From contig JAGCGO010000112.1 of the NCBI GenBank assembly GCA_017649565.1, positions 1-48,348 on the forward strand: a DNA stretch of 48,348 bases, given 5' to 3'. Shown one piece after another: positions 16,813-26,675 of this stretch (positions are counted from its first letter, which is position 1; the number at the start of each line of letters is the position of its first letter). The stretch is from Fibrobacter sp. (lineage in GTDB: Bacteria > Fibrobacterota > Fibrobacteria > Fibrobacterales > Fibrobacteraceae). Position numbers and translations under genes: made by a program. The notes beneath the pieces are model-generated. The model was not told the DNA's origin. It saw nothing but the letters and a program-made list of their open reading frames with translations, and made no database searches.

Positions 16813-18597
16813 ATGAATTCCTACACGAAGATTATCCGCAACAGCTTTATATTCGCCCTTTCGGCCCTGTGCCTCGGCTATGCAGCTCCTGACAAGAAGC
16901 AGACCCCGCCGGGTGATTTCTACGATGAAATTTCCCGCCTGAACAAGGTCTTTTCCGAAGTCAACCGCAAGTATGTGGAAGACGTCAATCCCACCGAGCT
17001 CACCGACGCGGCCCTGAACGGCATCCGCAACATCCTGGACCCGCACACCACCGTGTTCTCGCCCAAGGACTACGAAAGCCTCAAGGTCTCGATGGAAGGC
17101 AAGTTCGGCGGCGTGGGCATCACCATCAGCCTCCGCGACAACGTGCTCACCGTGATTTCCCCGCTTTCCGGCACTCCCGCATTCAGGCTGGGCATCCGTG
17201 CAGGCGACAAGATCCGCAAGATTGACGGCAAGGAGACCAAGGGACTCTCCCTGGACGACGCCGTGAGCAAGCTCCGCGGCAAGATCGGCACCAACGTGAC
17301 TGTCTCTATCGAACGTGAAGGCGTCCCCGACCTGATGGACTTCACCATCACCCGTGCTGAAATCGTCGTTCATGCCGTCCCGTACTACGGTATGGTCACC
17401 AAGGACATCGGCTACATCAAGCTCGCCACCTTCAGCGACAAGACCACGAGCGACGTGGAAAACGCCATCAAGGCCCTCCAGAAACAGGGCATGAAGAAGA
17501 TTATCCTCGACCTCCGCTACAACCCGGGCGGACTTTTGAACCAGGCTGTTGAGATTAGCGAACTGTTCCTCAAGCAGGGCAACGTTATCGTGAGCACCCG
17601 CGGACGCACCCAGAAGACGGAAAGCCGCGCCCGCAAGAACGGCATCGTGAAGCCCGAAGTTCCCATGGTCGTCCTCGTGAACCAGGGTTCCGCCAGCGCC
17701 GCCGAAATCGTGTCCGGCGCCCTGCAGGACTGGGACCGCGCCCTCATCATCGGCAAGACGAGCTTCGGTAAGGGTTCCGTGCAGACGATCTTCCCGCTCG
17801 ACAACCAGGGCAACGCCCTCAAGCTCACCACGGCATTCTACTACCTGCCCTTCGGACGCTGCATCAACAAGCCGGAGAACGGCATCAAGGGCCTGAAGCT
17901 GCAGGAAGAAGAGGAAAGCGAAGAGGAAGAGACCAAGGTTGACTCCACAAAGAAGGATACCGTAGCCCGCGACACGTTCTACACGAACAACGGACGCATG
18001 ATGTTCGGCGGTGGCGGCATCTCTCCGGATATCGACATCGAACTTTCCCCGATGCCCTGGGTGGTGCAGGTGCAGGAACGCATGGCCATGTACTTCAAGT
18101 TCGCCGTCAAGGCACGTCCGGGTCTCGACAAGGCCGGCGCCAAGGTGGACGCGAACTGGGAAGTCCCCGACTCTCTCTATAAGCAGTTCAAGGACTACTG
18201 CATGAAGGACACCAACTTCATGAAGGTGAAAAGCAATGCGCTCGTCGGCGTGGACCAGCTCGAGAAGAGCATCATCCGCGAACAGAACTACATGGGCGAC
18301 AGTTCCAAGACCGTCACCGATACGACACTTGCGAAGCGCCTCGCCGAAATGCGCAAGGCCCTCGAGAACAAGCGCGACGCCCAGTTCGACGAGAACAAGG
18401 ACTACATCAAGGACGGCATCAAGCGCGAGCTCCTTACGGCCATGGTCAACGACTCCGTGAGCACTGCATTCTCGCTCAAGCGCGACGAACAGCTCAAGGA
18501 AGCCATCAAGTACCTGACCGACATGAACCTTTACAAGAAGGCCATCAGCGCCCCTGCAAAGGGAGCGTCCAAGAAGGCCCCCACCAAGAAGAAGTAG
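16813..18597 (+). CDS. Carboxyl-terminal processing protease (S41 family)
   Basis: 594 residues from ATG 16813. An N-terminal signal peptide (cleavage near GYAAPDKK) sends it to the periplasm. The CTP N-terminal domain (FYDEISRLNKVFSEVNRKYVEDV) is followed by a PDZ domain with FGGVGITI, GTPAFRLGIRAGDKI and DAVSKLRG. The catalytic core has VNQGSASAAEIVSGALQD (nucleophile Ser) and KTSFGKGSVQ (general-base Lys). It cleaves C-terminal tails of exported proteins. Oddities are an acidic insert (QEEEESEEEETK) and a long C-terminal helical extension of about 170 residues ending in a Lys/Ala tail. TATCTT lies 6 nt before the ATG. Confidence 0.93.
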   Translation: MNSYTKIIRNSFIFALSALCLGYAAPDKKQTPPGDFYDEISRLNKVFSEVNRKYVEDVNPTELTDAALNGIRNILDPHTTVFSPKDYESLKVSMEGKFGGVGITISLRDNVLTVISPLSGTPAFRLGIRAGDKIRKIDGKETKGLSLDDAVSKLRGKIGTNVTVSIEREGVPDLMDFTITRAEIVVHAVPYYGMVTKDIGYIKLATFSDKTTSDVENAIKALQKQGMKKIILDLRYNPGGLLNQAVEISELFLKQGNVIVSTRGRTQKTESRARKNGIVKPEVPMVVLVNQGSASAAEIVSGALQDWDRALIIGKTSFGKGSVQTIFPLDNQGNALKLTTAFYYLPFGRCINKPENGIKGLKLQEEEESEEEETKVDSTKKDTVARDTFYTNNGRMMFGGGGISPDIDIELSPMPWVVQVQERMAMYFKFAVKARPGLDKAGAKVDANWEVPDSLYKQFKDYCMKDTNFMKVKSNALVGVDQLEKSIIREQNYMGDSSKTVTDTTLAKRLAEMRKALENKRDAQFDENKDYIKDGIKRELLTAMVNDSVSTAFSLKRDEQLKEAIKYLTDMNLYKKAISAPAKGASKKAPTKKK

Positions 18598-18609
18598 GGA
18601 CGACCTAGA

Positions 18610-19395
18610 TTGATCAGCGCCTTGAACATGCTTGCAGATGGACTCGGATGGCTAGTCCGTAAGTTCCTGCATACCATTTTCGCGTACTTCCTGTTCGTCT
18701 GGGAAATGTTCAAGAACATCCCCGGTGCATTCCTCAATTTCCACACGACCGTCGAGCAGATGCAGAACGTCGGCATCACGAGTATTCCCGTGGTGTTCGC
18801 GGCATCGCTTGCCACCGGCGCCATCATGTCGTGGCAGCTCGCCTACCAGTTCGGCGACATGATTCCCATGATGTTCGTGGGCATGGCCGTGGGCAAGTCG
18901 GTGATGGTCGAGCTCTGCCCGATCCTTACGGCGATGGTGCTGGCAGGCCGCATTGGAGCCTCCATGTGTTCGGAACTGGGAACTATGGCCGTTACCGAAC
19001 AGCTTGACGCCTACAAGGTGCTGGGTCTCAGCCCCTACAAGTTCCTGCTCGCCCCGCGCCTCATCGCGACCGTCATCATGATTCCCGTGCTTACGGTACT
19101 GAGCATCTTCATCGGCATCGTGGGCGGCTACGAAGTGGCCCACCTGTACAAGGAAGTTTCTTTCTCCGTGTTCTTCTACGGCGTGCGCATGTTCTACCAG
19201 AACTGGGACCTCATCGTGGGTCTCATCAAGGCGACGCTGTACGGCTACTTCATCGCGAGCTACGCCTGCTTCTTCGGGTTCACCACGCACGGCGGCGCAG
19301 AAGGCGTGGGACGCGCGACCAAGGCGACCGTGGTGGCCGGCATGACCAGCATCCTTATCGGCGGTTTCGTCCTCTCCAAGCTCCTGCTCATCTGA
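18610..19395 (+). CDS. mlaE: MlaE/YrbE-type ABC transporter permease
   Basis: 261 residues with five to six membrane helices. Family blocks are present: GAIMSWQLAYQFG, LCPILTAMVLAGRIGASMCSELGTMAVTEQLDAYKVLG and GFTTHGGAEGVGRATKATVV. MlaE permeases move phospholipids or other lipids between the inner membrane and periplasmic MCE proteins. The ATPase (MlaF) and MCE protein (MlaD) are not adjacent here. The start is probably TTG 18610, with TAGGGA upstream. The ATG at 18628 has no ribosome binding site. Its stop overlaps the next start (TGATG), so it is coupled to the DciA-like gene. Confidence 0.9.
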   Translation: MISALNMLADGLGWLVRKFLHTIFAYFLFVWEMFKNIPGAFLNFHTTVEQMQNVGITSIPVVFAASLATGAIMSWQLAYQFGDMIPMMFVGMAVGKSVMVELCPILTAMVLAGRIGASMCSELGTMAVTEQLDAYKVLGLSPYKFLLAPRLIATVIMIPVLTVLSIFIGIVGGYEVAHLYKEVSFSVFFYGVRMFYQNWDLIVGLIKATLYGYFIASYACFFGFTTHGGAEGVGRATKATVVAGMTSILIGGFVLSKLLLI

Positions 19396-19727
19396 TGATT
19401 GAACCGGAATACAAGAGACCAAAAAGGAGGGCGAGCATCAGCGGAAAGCAGGTGCTCGATATCGGCGTCCTTTTGCAGATGGTCCTCGACAAGCACCATA
19501 TCTCCGAAGACATGAACTTCAAGACGCTCTCGGAGAGGTTCGGCGAGGTGGTCGGAGACCTGCTTTTGCCCCACGTTTCGCTAGTGAAACTGGACAAGAA
19601 CACACTGGTGCTCAAGGCGGCCAGTTCCGCATGGAAACAGGAATTGTTCCTGCAAAAAAAAGCTATTATTGACAAGTGTAATAATGTATTGGAAAAGCCC
19701 TTCGTACGGAACATCCGTTTCGTCTAA
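19395..19727 (+). CDS. DUF721/DciA-like protein
   Basis: 110 residues. A basic N-terminus (YKRPKRRASISGKQ) precedes the DUF721 core (LSERFGEVVGDLLLPHVSLVKLDKNTLVLKAASSAWKQELFLQKKAII). DciA proteins recruit the replicative helicase DnaB at initiation in bacteria without DnaC. Position next to gyrB is typical: DUF721 genes often sit in dnaA-recF-gyrB neighbourhoods. It starts one nucleotide inside the mlaE stop and lies 28 bp before gyrB. Family membership is well supported. The helicase-loading role is transferred from the family. Confidence 0.82.
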   Translation: MIEPEYKRPKRRASISGKQVLDIGVLLQMVLDKHHISEDMNFKTLSERFGEVVGDLLLPHVSLVKLDKNTLVLKAASSAWKQELFLQKKAIIDKCNNVLEKPFVRNIRFV

Positions 19728-19755
19728 TCGGGCTCGTTATTGAGGTCTAGAAAGC

Positions 19756-21684
19756 ATGGCTGACGAAGCAGCAGAAAAGAATTATAGCGGTTCGAGCATT
19801 ACTGTCCTGGAGGGATTGGAAGCCGTCCGCGTACGCCCGGCAATGTACATCGGTTCGACCGATATCCGCGGCCTGCACCACCTGGTGTGGGAAGTCGTTG
19901 ACAACTCCGTCGACGAGGCGCTGGCCGGTTTTTGCAACCATATCGAAATTTCCATCCTCCCGGGGAACGGCATCCGCGTGACCGACAACGGACGCGGCAT
20001 CCCGACCGACATCCATCCGAAGGAACACATCGGCACCATCGAGGTCGTCATGACCAAGCTGCATGCCGGCGGCAAGTTCGACAGTAACTCCTACAAGGTC
20101 TCCGCCGGTCTGCACGGCGTGGGCGTGAGCTGCGTGAACGCACTGTCCAACAAGCTCGTCGTGACGGTGCGCCGTAACGGCAAGGTGGTGCAGCAGGAAT
20201 TCTCGAAGGGTATCCCCTGCGGTCCGCAGAAGGACGTGGGCACGTGCGACATAAACGATACAGGCACGAGCGTCGAGTTCTATCCGGACGATACCATCTT
20301 TACCGAAACGGTTTACGTGTACGATACGCTCGCTACACGTTTCCGCGAACTTGCGTTCCTCATGAGCGGACTTAGGCTCACCCTTACCGACGAACGCGAC
20401 CCCGAAAACAAAGCTAGCGATACGTTCTGCTTCCCCGGCGGCGTATCGGAATTCGTGCGCTACGTGGACGAGCACCGCACCCCGCTTTTCCAGGAGCCCA
20501 TCCACCTCGTGCTTCCCGACGGACAGTATCCGCTCGAAGTGGCGATGTGGTACAACGACGGCTACCAGGAAAACTTCTTCAGTTTTGTGAACAACGTGAA
20601 CACCTATGACGGCGGTACCCACGTGACGGGTTTCAAGACGGCCCTCACCCGCGTCATCAGCAAGTTCGCGCAGGACATGCCAAAGGGCAAGAAAGAAGCC
20701 CAGATCACGAGCGACGATATCCGTGAAGGTCTCACCGCCGTCATCGCCATCAAGGTTTCGCAGCCGCAGTTCGAAGGCCAGACCAAGCGCAAGCTCGGCA
20801 ACTCCGAAATCGCAAGCTACGTGAACTCCGCGTTCGGTGCCAAGCTGGAGGAATTCTTCCAGGAAAACCCGGCGGCCATCCGAGTCATTCTGGACAAGGT
20901 CTACAACGCAGCCCTCGCCCGCGAGGCGGCACACCGCGCCCGTACACTCGCCCGCCGCAAGAACGTCCTCGAGAGTGGCGGACTTCCGGGCAAGCTCGCC
21001 GACTGCAGTAGCCGCGACCCGAAGGAATGCGAAATGTTTATTGTCGAGGGTGACTCCGCTGGTGGTTCGGCCAAGATGGGCCGCAGCCGCGAATTCCAGG
21101 CCATCCTCCCCATCCGCGGCAAGATCCTGAACGTCGAAAAGGCCAGCCTCCACCGCGTGCTCGACACCGAGGAAATCCAGAACCTCGTGAACGCCATCGG
21201 CACGGGCATCGGCACGGAATTCAAGATCGAGAAGCTCCGCTACGACAAGATCATCATCATGACCGATGCTGACGTGGACGGTTCGCACATCCAGACACTC
21301 CTGCTCACATTCTTCTTCCGCTACATGCGTCCGCTTATCGACGCAGGGCACATCTTCCTCGCCATGCCGCCGCTGTACAAGCTGAAGGTCGGCCAGAAGG
21401 AACGCTACCTGTTCGACGAGAACGAGAAGGACAAGGTAATGGCCGAAGTTGAAGACAAGAAGAACGTGGCGATCACGCGATTCAAAGGTCTGGGCGAAAT
21501 GTCCCCCGAACAGCTGAACGAGACCACGATGGACCCGAAGACCCGCTTCCTGAAGCAGTGCTACGTGGAAGACGGCGTGCTCGCCGACCAGATCTTCAGC
21601 ATGCTCATGGGCGAAGACGTGGAACCGCGCCGCAAGTTCATCGAAGAAAACGCTTACAAGGTCCTTGGCGAACTGGATATTTAA
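19756..21684 (+). CDS. gyrB: DNA gyrase subunit B
   Basis: 642 residues, usual for the short GyrB form. The GHKL ATPase has EVVDNSVDEA, DNGRGIP and GLHGVGVSCVNALS. The transducer domain and then the Toprim domain follow, with IVEGDSAGGSAKMGR and DADVDGSHIQTLLLTFFFRYM, and the C-terminal PLYKLKVG and RFKGLGEM blocks. With GyrA it introduces negative supercoils using ATP. Start ATG 19756 has GAGG about 12 nt upstream. The next gene starts immediately after the TAA. ParE is less likely given the GyrB-like N-terminus and the DUF721 context. Confidence 0.95.
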   Translation: MADEAAEKNYSGSSITVLEGLEAVRVRPAMYIGSTDIRGLHHLVWEVVDNSVDEALAGFCNHIEISILPGNGIRVTDNGRGIPTDIHPKEHIGTIEVVMTKLHAGGKFDSNSYKVSAGLHGVGVSCVNALSNKLVVTVRRNGKVVQQEFSKGIPCGPQKDVGTCDINDTGTSVEFYPDDTIFTETVYVYDTLATRFRELAFLMSGLRLTLTDERDPENKASDTFCFPGGVSEFVRYVDEHRTPLFQEPIHLVLPDGQYPLEVAMWYNDGYQENFFSFVNNVNTYDGGTHVTGFKTALTRVISKFAQDMPKGKKEAQITSDDIREGLTAVIAIKVSQPQFEGQTKRKLGNSEIASYVNSAFGAKLEEFFQENPAAIRVILDKVYNAALAREAAHRARTLARRKNVLESGGLPGKLADCSSRDPKECEMFIVEGDSAGGSAKMGRSREFQAILPIRGKILNVEKASLHRVLDTEEIQNLVNAIGTGIGTEFKIEKLRYDKIIIMTDADVDGSHIQTLLLTFFFRYMRPLIDAGHIFLAMPPLYKLKVGQKERYLFDENEKDKVMAEVEDKKNVAITRFKGLGEMSPEQLNETTMDPKTRFLKQCYVEDGVLADQIFSMLMGEDVEPRRKFIEENAYKVLGELDI

Positions 21685-22689
<1,005 letters not shown>

Positions 22690-22690
22690 A

Positions 22691-23623
22691 CTATTTCTTC
22701 CGCATCCAGATACTCAGGAACACAATCACCGAAAGGATACAGACGGCGATGATTCCCCAGAAGGCGATTGCCGAGCCGGTAATCGCGTCCCCGTTCATGC
22801 CGAAGGGGAGCTTCACGTTCATGCCGAACAAGCTCGCGAAGAACGTCGGGAGCGATATGGAAATCGTCACGATGGTCAAGTTCTTCATCAACTGGTTCAC
22901 GTTGTTGTTGATGACGCTTGCACGCGCATCCATCATGGACGTCAAGATGTTTGCGTAGATGTTTGCCTGTTGCAGGCTCTGGCCGTTCTCGATCTGGATG
23001 TCTTCCAGCAGTTCACGTTCGGCCTCGGTCCAGTTGAGGCTGCGCCCCATCTGGAGCTTTTTCAAGAGCGTATCGTTGCTGTTGAGAGCGCTCACGTAGT
23101 AGATCAAGCCCTTGTTCAGGCTGAACATGGAGAGCAGGTACTTGTTCTCCATCGACGTGTTGAGGCGCAACTCCAAGTCATCGTTGATGCGGTTGATGAT
23201 TTTCAAGTGTTCGTTGAAGTGTGCAATCGCGAAACTCAGGACGCGCAGCACGAACGTGTTCAGGCTGTCAATCTTCGAGAACTTGCGCTCGTCCATCACC
23301 GGGAAGTCGCTGTCGGTCAGGAGCAGCACCCAGTCCTTGAAAATGAATATGCCGAAGGATTCCACGCGGAACTGGAAGTTGTCCTCGGCGGAATAGTTCT
23401 TCGGCTTCTTGAACACGATGGTCGTAAAGTCGTCGTCGTACTCGATACGGGAAAGCTCGTCGGAGTCGAATGCGGAGGCTATAGTATGCTCGGTAATCTC
23501 GTATTCTTTGACTAGAACGCTACGCTGTTCCTGGCTGAGGGAGCCCATGATGACGATGTCAGCCGCGTCTTCGTTCGGGGCGACAGCAAGACGACCCGAT
23601 TCGATTTTGTAATACTTGAGCAT
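22691..23623 (-). CDS. corA: CorA-like magnesium/divalent cation transporter
   Basis: 310 residues from ATG 23623, supported by AAAGGGGG just upstream. The frame is open further upstream but runs through the repeat region. The large N-terminal cytoplasmic domain has the CorA segments FIFKDWVLLLTDSD and NRINDDLELRLNTSMENKYLLSMFSLNKGLIYYVSALNSN. Two C-terminal membrane helices follow, the first ending in the hallmark GMN (FASLFGMNVKLPFGMNGD; a second GMN follows in the loop). It is predicted to be a homopentameric channel in the inner membrane that takes up Mg2+, or Co2+/Ni2+. It is divergent in style from secDF, which ends 170 bp upstream on the same strand. Confidence 0.92.
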   Translation of the reverse strand: MLKYYKIESGRLAVAPNEDAADIVIMGSLSQEQRSVLVKEYEITEHTIASAFDSDELSRIEYDDDFTTIVFKKPKNYSAEDNFQFRVESFGIFIFKDWVLLLTDSDFPVMDERKFSKIDSLNTFVLRVLSFAIAHFNEHLKIINRINDDLELRLNTSMENKYLLSMFSLNKGLIYYVSALNSNDTLLKKLQMGRSLNWTEAERELLEDIQIENGQSLQQANIYANILTSMMDARASVINNNVNQLMKNLTIVTISISLPTFFASLFGMNVKLPFGMNGDAITGSAIAFWGIIAVCILSVIVFLSIWMRKK

Positions 23624-23661
23624 GGAGCCCCCTTTGATCGAACGGGTCAAATATAGAATAT

Positions 23662-23689
23662 AGACGAGAGACGAGAGACGAGAGACGAA
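23662..23689. repeat. 7-bp tandem repeat (AGACGAG x 4)
   Basis: Four copies of AGACGAG, the last changed to AGACGAA, in the corA-secDF gap just upstream of the corA start. The same pattern is found inside the SNF2 gene (8397-8412). The rest of the gap, 23747-23793, contains the palindrome GACGCGAGCGTC. Confidence 0.75.
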
Positions 23690-23721
23690 AGAAATAAGTG
23701 TAAAACAAGGAAAAAAATAAT

Positions 23722-23746
23722 CAAAAAAGCCCCGGCCGAGCCGGGG
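23722..23746 (-). terminator. Terminator after secDF
   Basis: On the minus strand, CCCCGGC/GCCGGGG with a 3-nt loop is followed by TTTTTTGATTATTTTTTT. It lies about 50 nt after the secDF stop and ahead of corA on the same strand. Confidence 0.88.
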
Positions 23747-23793
23747 AAATCTTTCGTCTGTAGCGAGCGACGCGAGCGTCTTCTCGTCTAGAC

Positions 23794-26466
23794 TTACACG
23801 CCCTTCTTGAAGCGCTTGGACCACCAAAGAACGACCGGCGAGCAAACGCAGATAGAAGAGTAGGTACCGATGAGGATACCGAAGCACTGCACGAGGCCGA
23901 AGTCGCGGATGGAAGAACCACCCATCACGGCGAGGATCACGCACACGAACAAGGTCGTGAGAGAGGTCACCATGGTACGGCTGAAGCACTGGTTCAGGGA
24001 CTTGTTGATGGTATCGGCAAAGTTGGCAGAACCAAAGATCGCCGTGTTTTCACGGATGCGGTCGAAGTTAACGATGGTGTCGTTCACGGAGTAACCGATC
24101 ATCGTAAGGAGCGAGGCAATCAAGGCGCCGTCGAAGGAAAGACCGAAGGCGGAAATGAAGCCGAGCGTGATGACAGTATCGTGCACGAGGCCGAGCACAG
24201 CGGCCACACCGAAGCCGAGACCGAACTTACCGAAGCGGAACCACACATAGAGCAAGATGCCGAGCCATGCGAGGATCACGGACAGGATAGCGTTGAAGCG
24301 GAGTTCCTTACCGATGGTCGGACCCACGCTGTCCTTGGCGACGATTTCGCACTTCTGACCGGCCTTCTCGAAGGCCTGAGCCATCTTGGCTTCGAACTGG
24401 GCGTCGTCGGAGGCGCGCATGCTGATCTGGTAGGAGTTGGCGGAAGTACCGCCGAGCGTACGGACCTTGGCGCCAGAGATGCCGGCAGAGGAGAGAGCAC
24501 CGCTCAGATCCTTTTCGTGCTTGCCATCATCCTGGTACTGCACCGTGTAGACCTGGCCACCGGTGAAGTCGATGCTGAAGTCGAAGCCCTTCACGGCGAT
24601 GAAGGCGATGCTTGCCACAATGAGAATCACGGAAATGAGGCCAAAGCGGCGACGGTTCGGGATGATCTGGAGGTTCGCATTGTTGATAGCCTTGAAGCCG
24701 CCACCAATGGAAAGGGTCGTAGCGTCACGCTTGGCGAGCTTCCAATCGAGGATGGCGCGGGTAAGCGTAATGGCACAGAAGAGAGAAGTAAGGATACCGA
24801 TGGTCAAAGTAAGACCGAAACCCTTCACGGAGCCGGTACCAATCTTGTACAAAATAAGGCCAGTCAGAACGGTCGTCAAGTTGGAGTCCAAGATGGCGCT
24901 GAAGGCGCGTTCGTAACCCTTGGCCACAGCGGCGCGGGCGGTCAGGCCGTTCTTGATTTCTTCACGGATACGTTCATAGATAATCACGTTAGCGTCGAGG
25001 GACATACCCACCACGAGGATGAAGCCCGCGATACCGGGGAGAGTCAGGGTCGCATTGAACACGGACATCACGGCGGCGGTCACGAGGGTGTTGATGATCA
25101 TACCGAAGCTAGCGATAAGACCACCGAGACGGTAGTAGGCAACCATGAACACCAAGCAGAGGACAAGACCGACGGCACCGGAACCGAAGCCCTGGACGAT
25201 GTTTTCTTCACCGAGGGTGGCACCGACGCTGCGGCTTTCGATAATCTTCATCGGGGCCTTGAGGGCACCGGCGCGGAGCACGACAGCGAGACGGTTAGCT
25301 TCGGCCATGTCGTCGAGGCCGGTAATCTGGGCTTCGCCGTTCGGGATACGGTCGCGGATGACCGGGGCCGAAATCACCTGGTTGTCGAGCACGATAGCCA
25401 TCTGCTTGCCGACGTTGGCGGCAGTCACAGCGGAGAACTTCTTAGGACCAATACCTGCGAAACGGAGGCTCACGGCCACTTCACCGGCGTTGGTACCATC
25501 GCCCACGCGGTACGGACGGGCATCGGAAATGTCGTCACCGCCCATTTCGGCGCGGCGCTTGAGCAAATAGAGACGCTTGGCCTTGATCTTGGAATCGCGC
25601 TGCACCGGTTCGAGACCGCTACCGAAAGCGAATGCCACGTCACGCGGAATCAGCTTCTGGACACCTTCGGTCTCGAGGAGCTTCTTCACCTTCTCGACGT
25701 TTTCCTCGGCGATGAAGCCACCGTTGCCGAAGCTCAGGTAGTAAGAGGAGAGGGCCATGCCGACCTCGCTAGCCGGAGCATTGTCCGCAGCGGCAGTTTC
25801 CTTGGCGGAATCTTCAGCAGGCTTTTCTTCGGTCTTCGCACCGGCACCGGCGAGAAGTTCGTCGTCGGAAAGGTCGGACTTGGCAGCGACAGCGCTATCC
25901 TTGGAGGCGGCGCTATCCTTGGAAGAAGAATCCTTGACCGCGGCAGTGTCAGCAACAGCGGAGTCAGCACCGACGATGTCGGTCGTCTGACGGGTCAGGT
26001 ACTGGTCGATAAGGCCGATGACCTGGGTAAACTTGTCGGATTCAGCCAAAATCTTGAATTCCAGCTTGGCGGTGGAACCCACGAGGGCCTTCGCGGTAGA
26101 GTCATCCACGCCCGCCAGTTCAACCAGGATTCGGTCGTCACCGCTCGGGGAAATCTGCGGTTCGGAAAGACCGTACTGGTCAACGCGGTTACGGATGATT
26201 TCAAGCGACTGGGCCTGGATATCCTTGATGTCTTCGCCGTCCTTGAGGCTGGACTGGTCAATCTGCAGCGTGATGCTGGTACCGCCCGCAAGGTCCAAGC
26301 CGAAATTGATGGACTTGGCGCCCAGTTTCGGATTTTCCTTGAGGAAAGTCTTCTTGGCATCACCCTTCTTGGAGTGAACCTGGATAGAAGGCCATACTGT
26401 ATAGGCCGAGAGAACTATGACGAGGAGAATGATGAATTCTCGCATGCCGAATTTTTTGTTGTTCAT
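23794..26466 (-). CDS. secDF: Fused SecD-SecF protein-export subunit
   Basis: 890 residues from ATG 26466, with AAGGGA upstream. SecD half: first membrane helix (REFIILLVIVLSAYTVWPSI), FGLDLAGGTSITLQID, periplasmic P1 domain, then ILVVGMSLDANVIIYERIREE. SecF half: FSIDFTGGQVYTVQY and MIGYSVNDTIVNFDRIREN. Twelve membrane helices are expected. SecDF uses the proton gradient to pull exported proteins out of the Sec channel. An unusual 70-residue Ala/Ser/Asp/Glu-rich insert (about 165-235, with repeats such as SSKDSAASKDS) sits in the periplasmic region. YajC is not adjacent. The fusion is common in some phyla and suits Fibrobacteres/Bacteroidetes relatives. Confidence 0.95.
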   Translation of the reverse strand: MNNKKFGMREFIILLVIVLSAYTVWPSIQVHSKKGDAKKTFLKENPKLGAKSINFGLDLAGGTSITLQIDQSSLKDGEDIKDIQAQSLEIIRNRVDQYGLSEPQISPSGDDRILVELAGVDDSTAKALVGSTAKLEFKILAESDKFTQVIGLIDQYLTRQTTDIVGADSAVADTAAVKDSSSKDSAASKDSAVAAKSDLSDDELLAGAGAKTEEKPAEDSAKETAAADNAPASEVGMALSSYYLSFGNGGFIAEENVEKVKKLLETEGVQKLIPRDVAFAFGSGLEPVQRDSKIKAKRLYLLKRRAEMGGDDISDARPYRVGDGTNAGEVAVSLRFAGIGPKKFSAVTAANVGKQMAIVLDNQVISAPVIRDRIPNGEAQITGLDDMAEANRLAVVLRAGALKAPMKIIESRSVGATLGEENIVQGFGSGAVGLVLCLVFMVAYYRLGGLIASFGMIINTLVTAAVMSVFNATLTLPGIAGFILVVGMSLDANVIIYERIREEIKNGLTARAAVAKGYERAFSAILDSNLTTVLTGLILYKIGTGSVKGFGLTLTIGILTSLFCAITLTRAILDWKLAKRDATTLSIGGGFKAINNANLQIIPNRRRFGLISVILIVASIAFIAVKGFDFSIDFTGGQVYTVQYQDDGKHEKDLSGALSSAGISGAKVRTLGGTSANSYQISMRASDDAQFEAKMAQAFEKAGQKCEIVAKDSVGPTIGKELRFNAILSVILAWLGILLYVWFRFGKFGLGFGVAAVLGLVHDTVITLGFISAFGLSFDGALIASLLTMIGYSVNDTIVNFDRIRENTAIFGSANFADTINKSLNQCFSRTMVTSLTTLFVCVILAVMGGSSIRDFGLVQCFGILIGTYSSICVCSPVVLWWSKRFKKGV

Positions 26467-26675
26467 TTGCAATCCCTTAATAAGGCATTAATACGCGTTA
26501 GTTGCGGGTCAAAGATAGAAAAATAGACAGGAGATTAAAGATAACAGCCGGGAAAATGGGGTAAAACGAGTCTCCAAATCTCGATATTTTCGCAAAAATT
26601 TGGCATTACCCGGCCACTTTCCCACCTGGACAGATTTTCTTTTGCCCTGAAAGCAGGAGAACCGTAGCTCAGTCG
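26467..26675. other. Intergenic gap between secDF and the GH13 gene
   Basis: About 200 bp without a gene. It must hold the secDF promoter: TTGACC is visible on the minus strand near 26505-26510, but no well-spaced -10 was found. The weak stem TGGGGTAA/TTACCC spans 26556-26612. I see no RNA gene. Confidence 0.4.

Noticed and set aside
23747..23793. Second terminator or small RNA downstream of secDF
   Set aside because: GACGCGAGCGTC is a palindrome, but there is no T run and no promoter. The CCCCGGC hairpin next to it is sufficient as terminator.
24181..26526. Long open frame on the plus strand opposite secDF
   Set aside because: Antisense shadow. It is Glu/His/Gly-rich without motifs, while the minus strand encodes a full SecDF.
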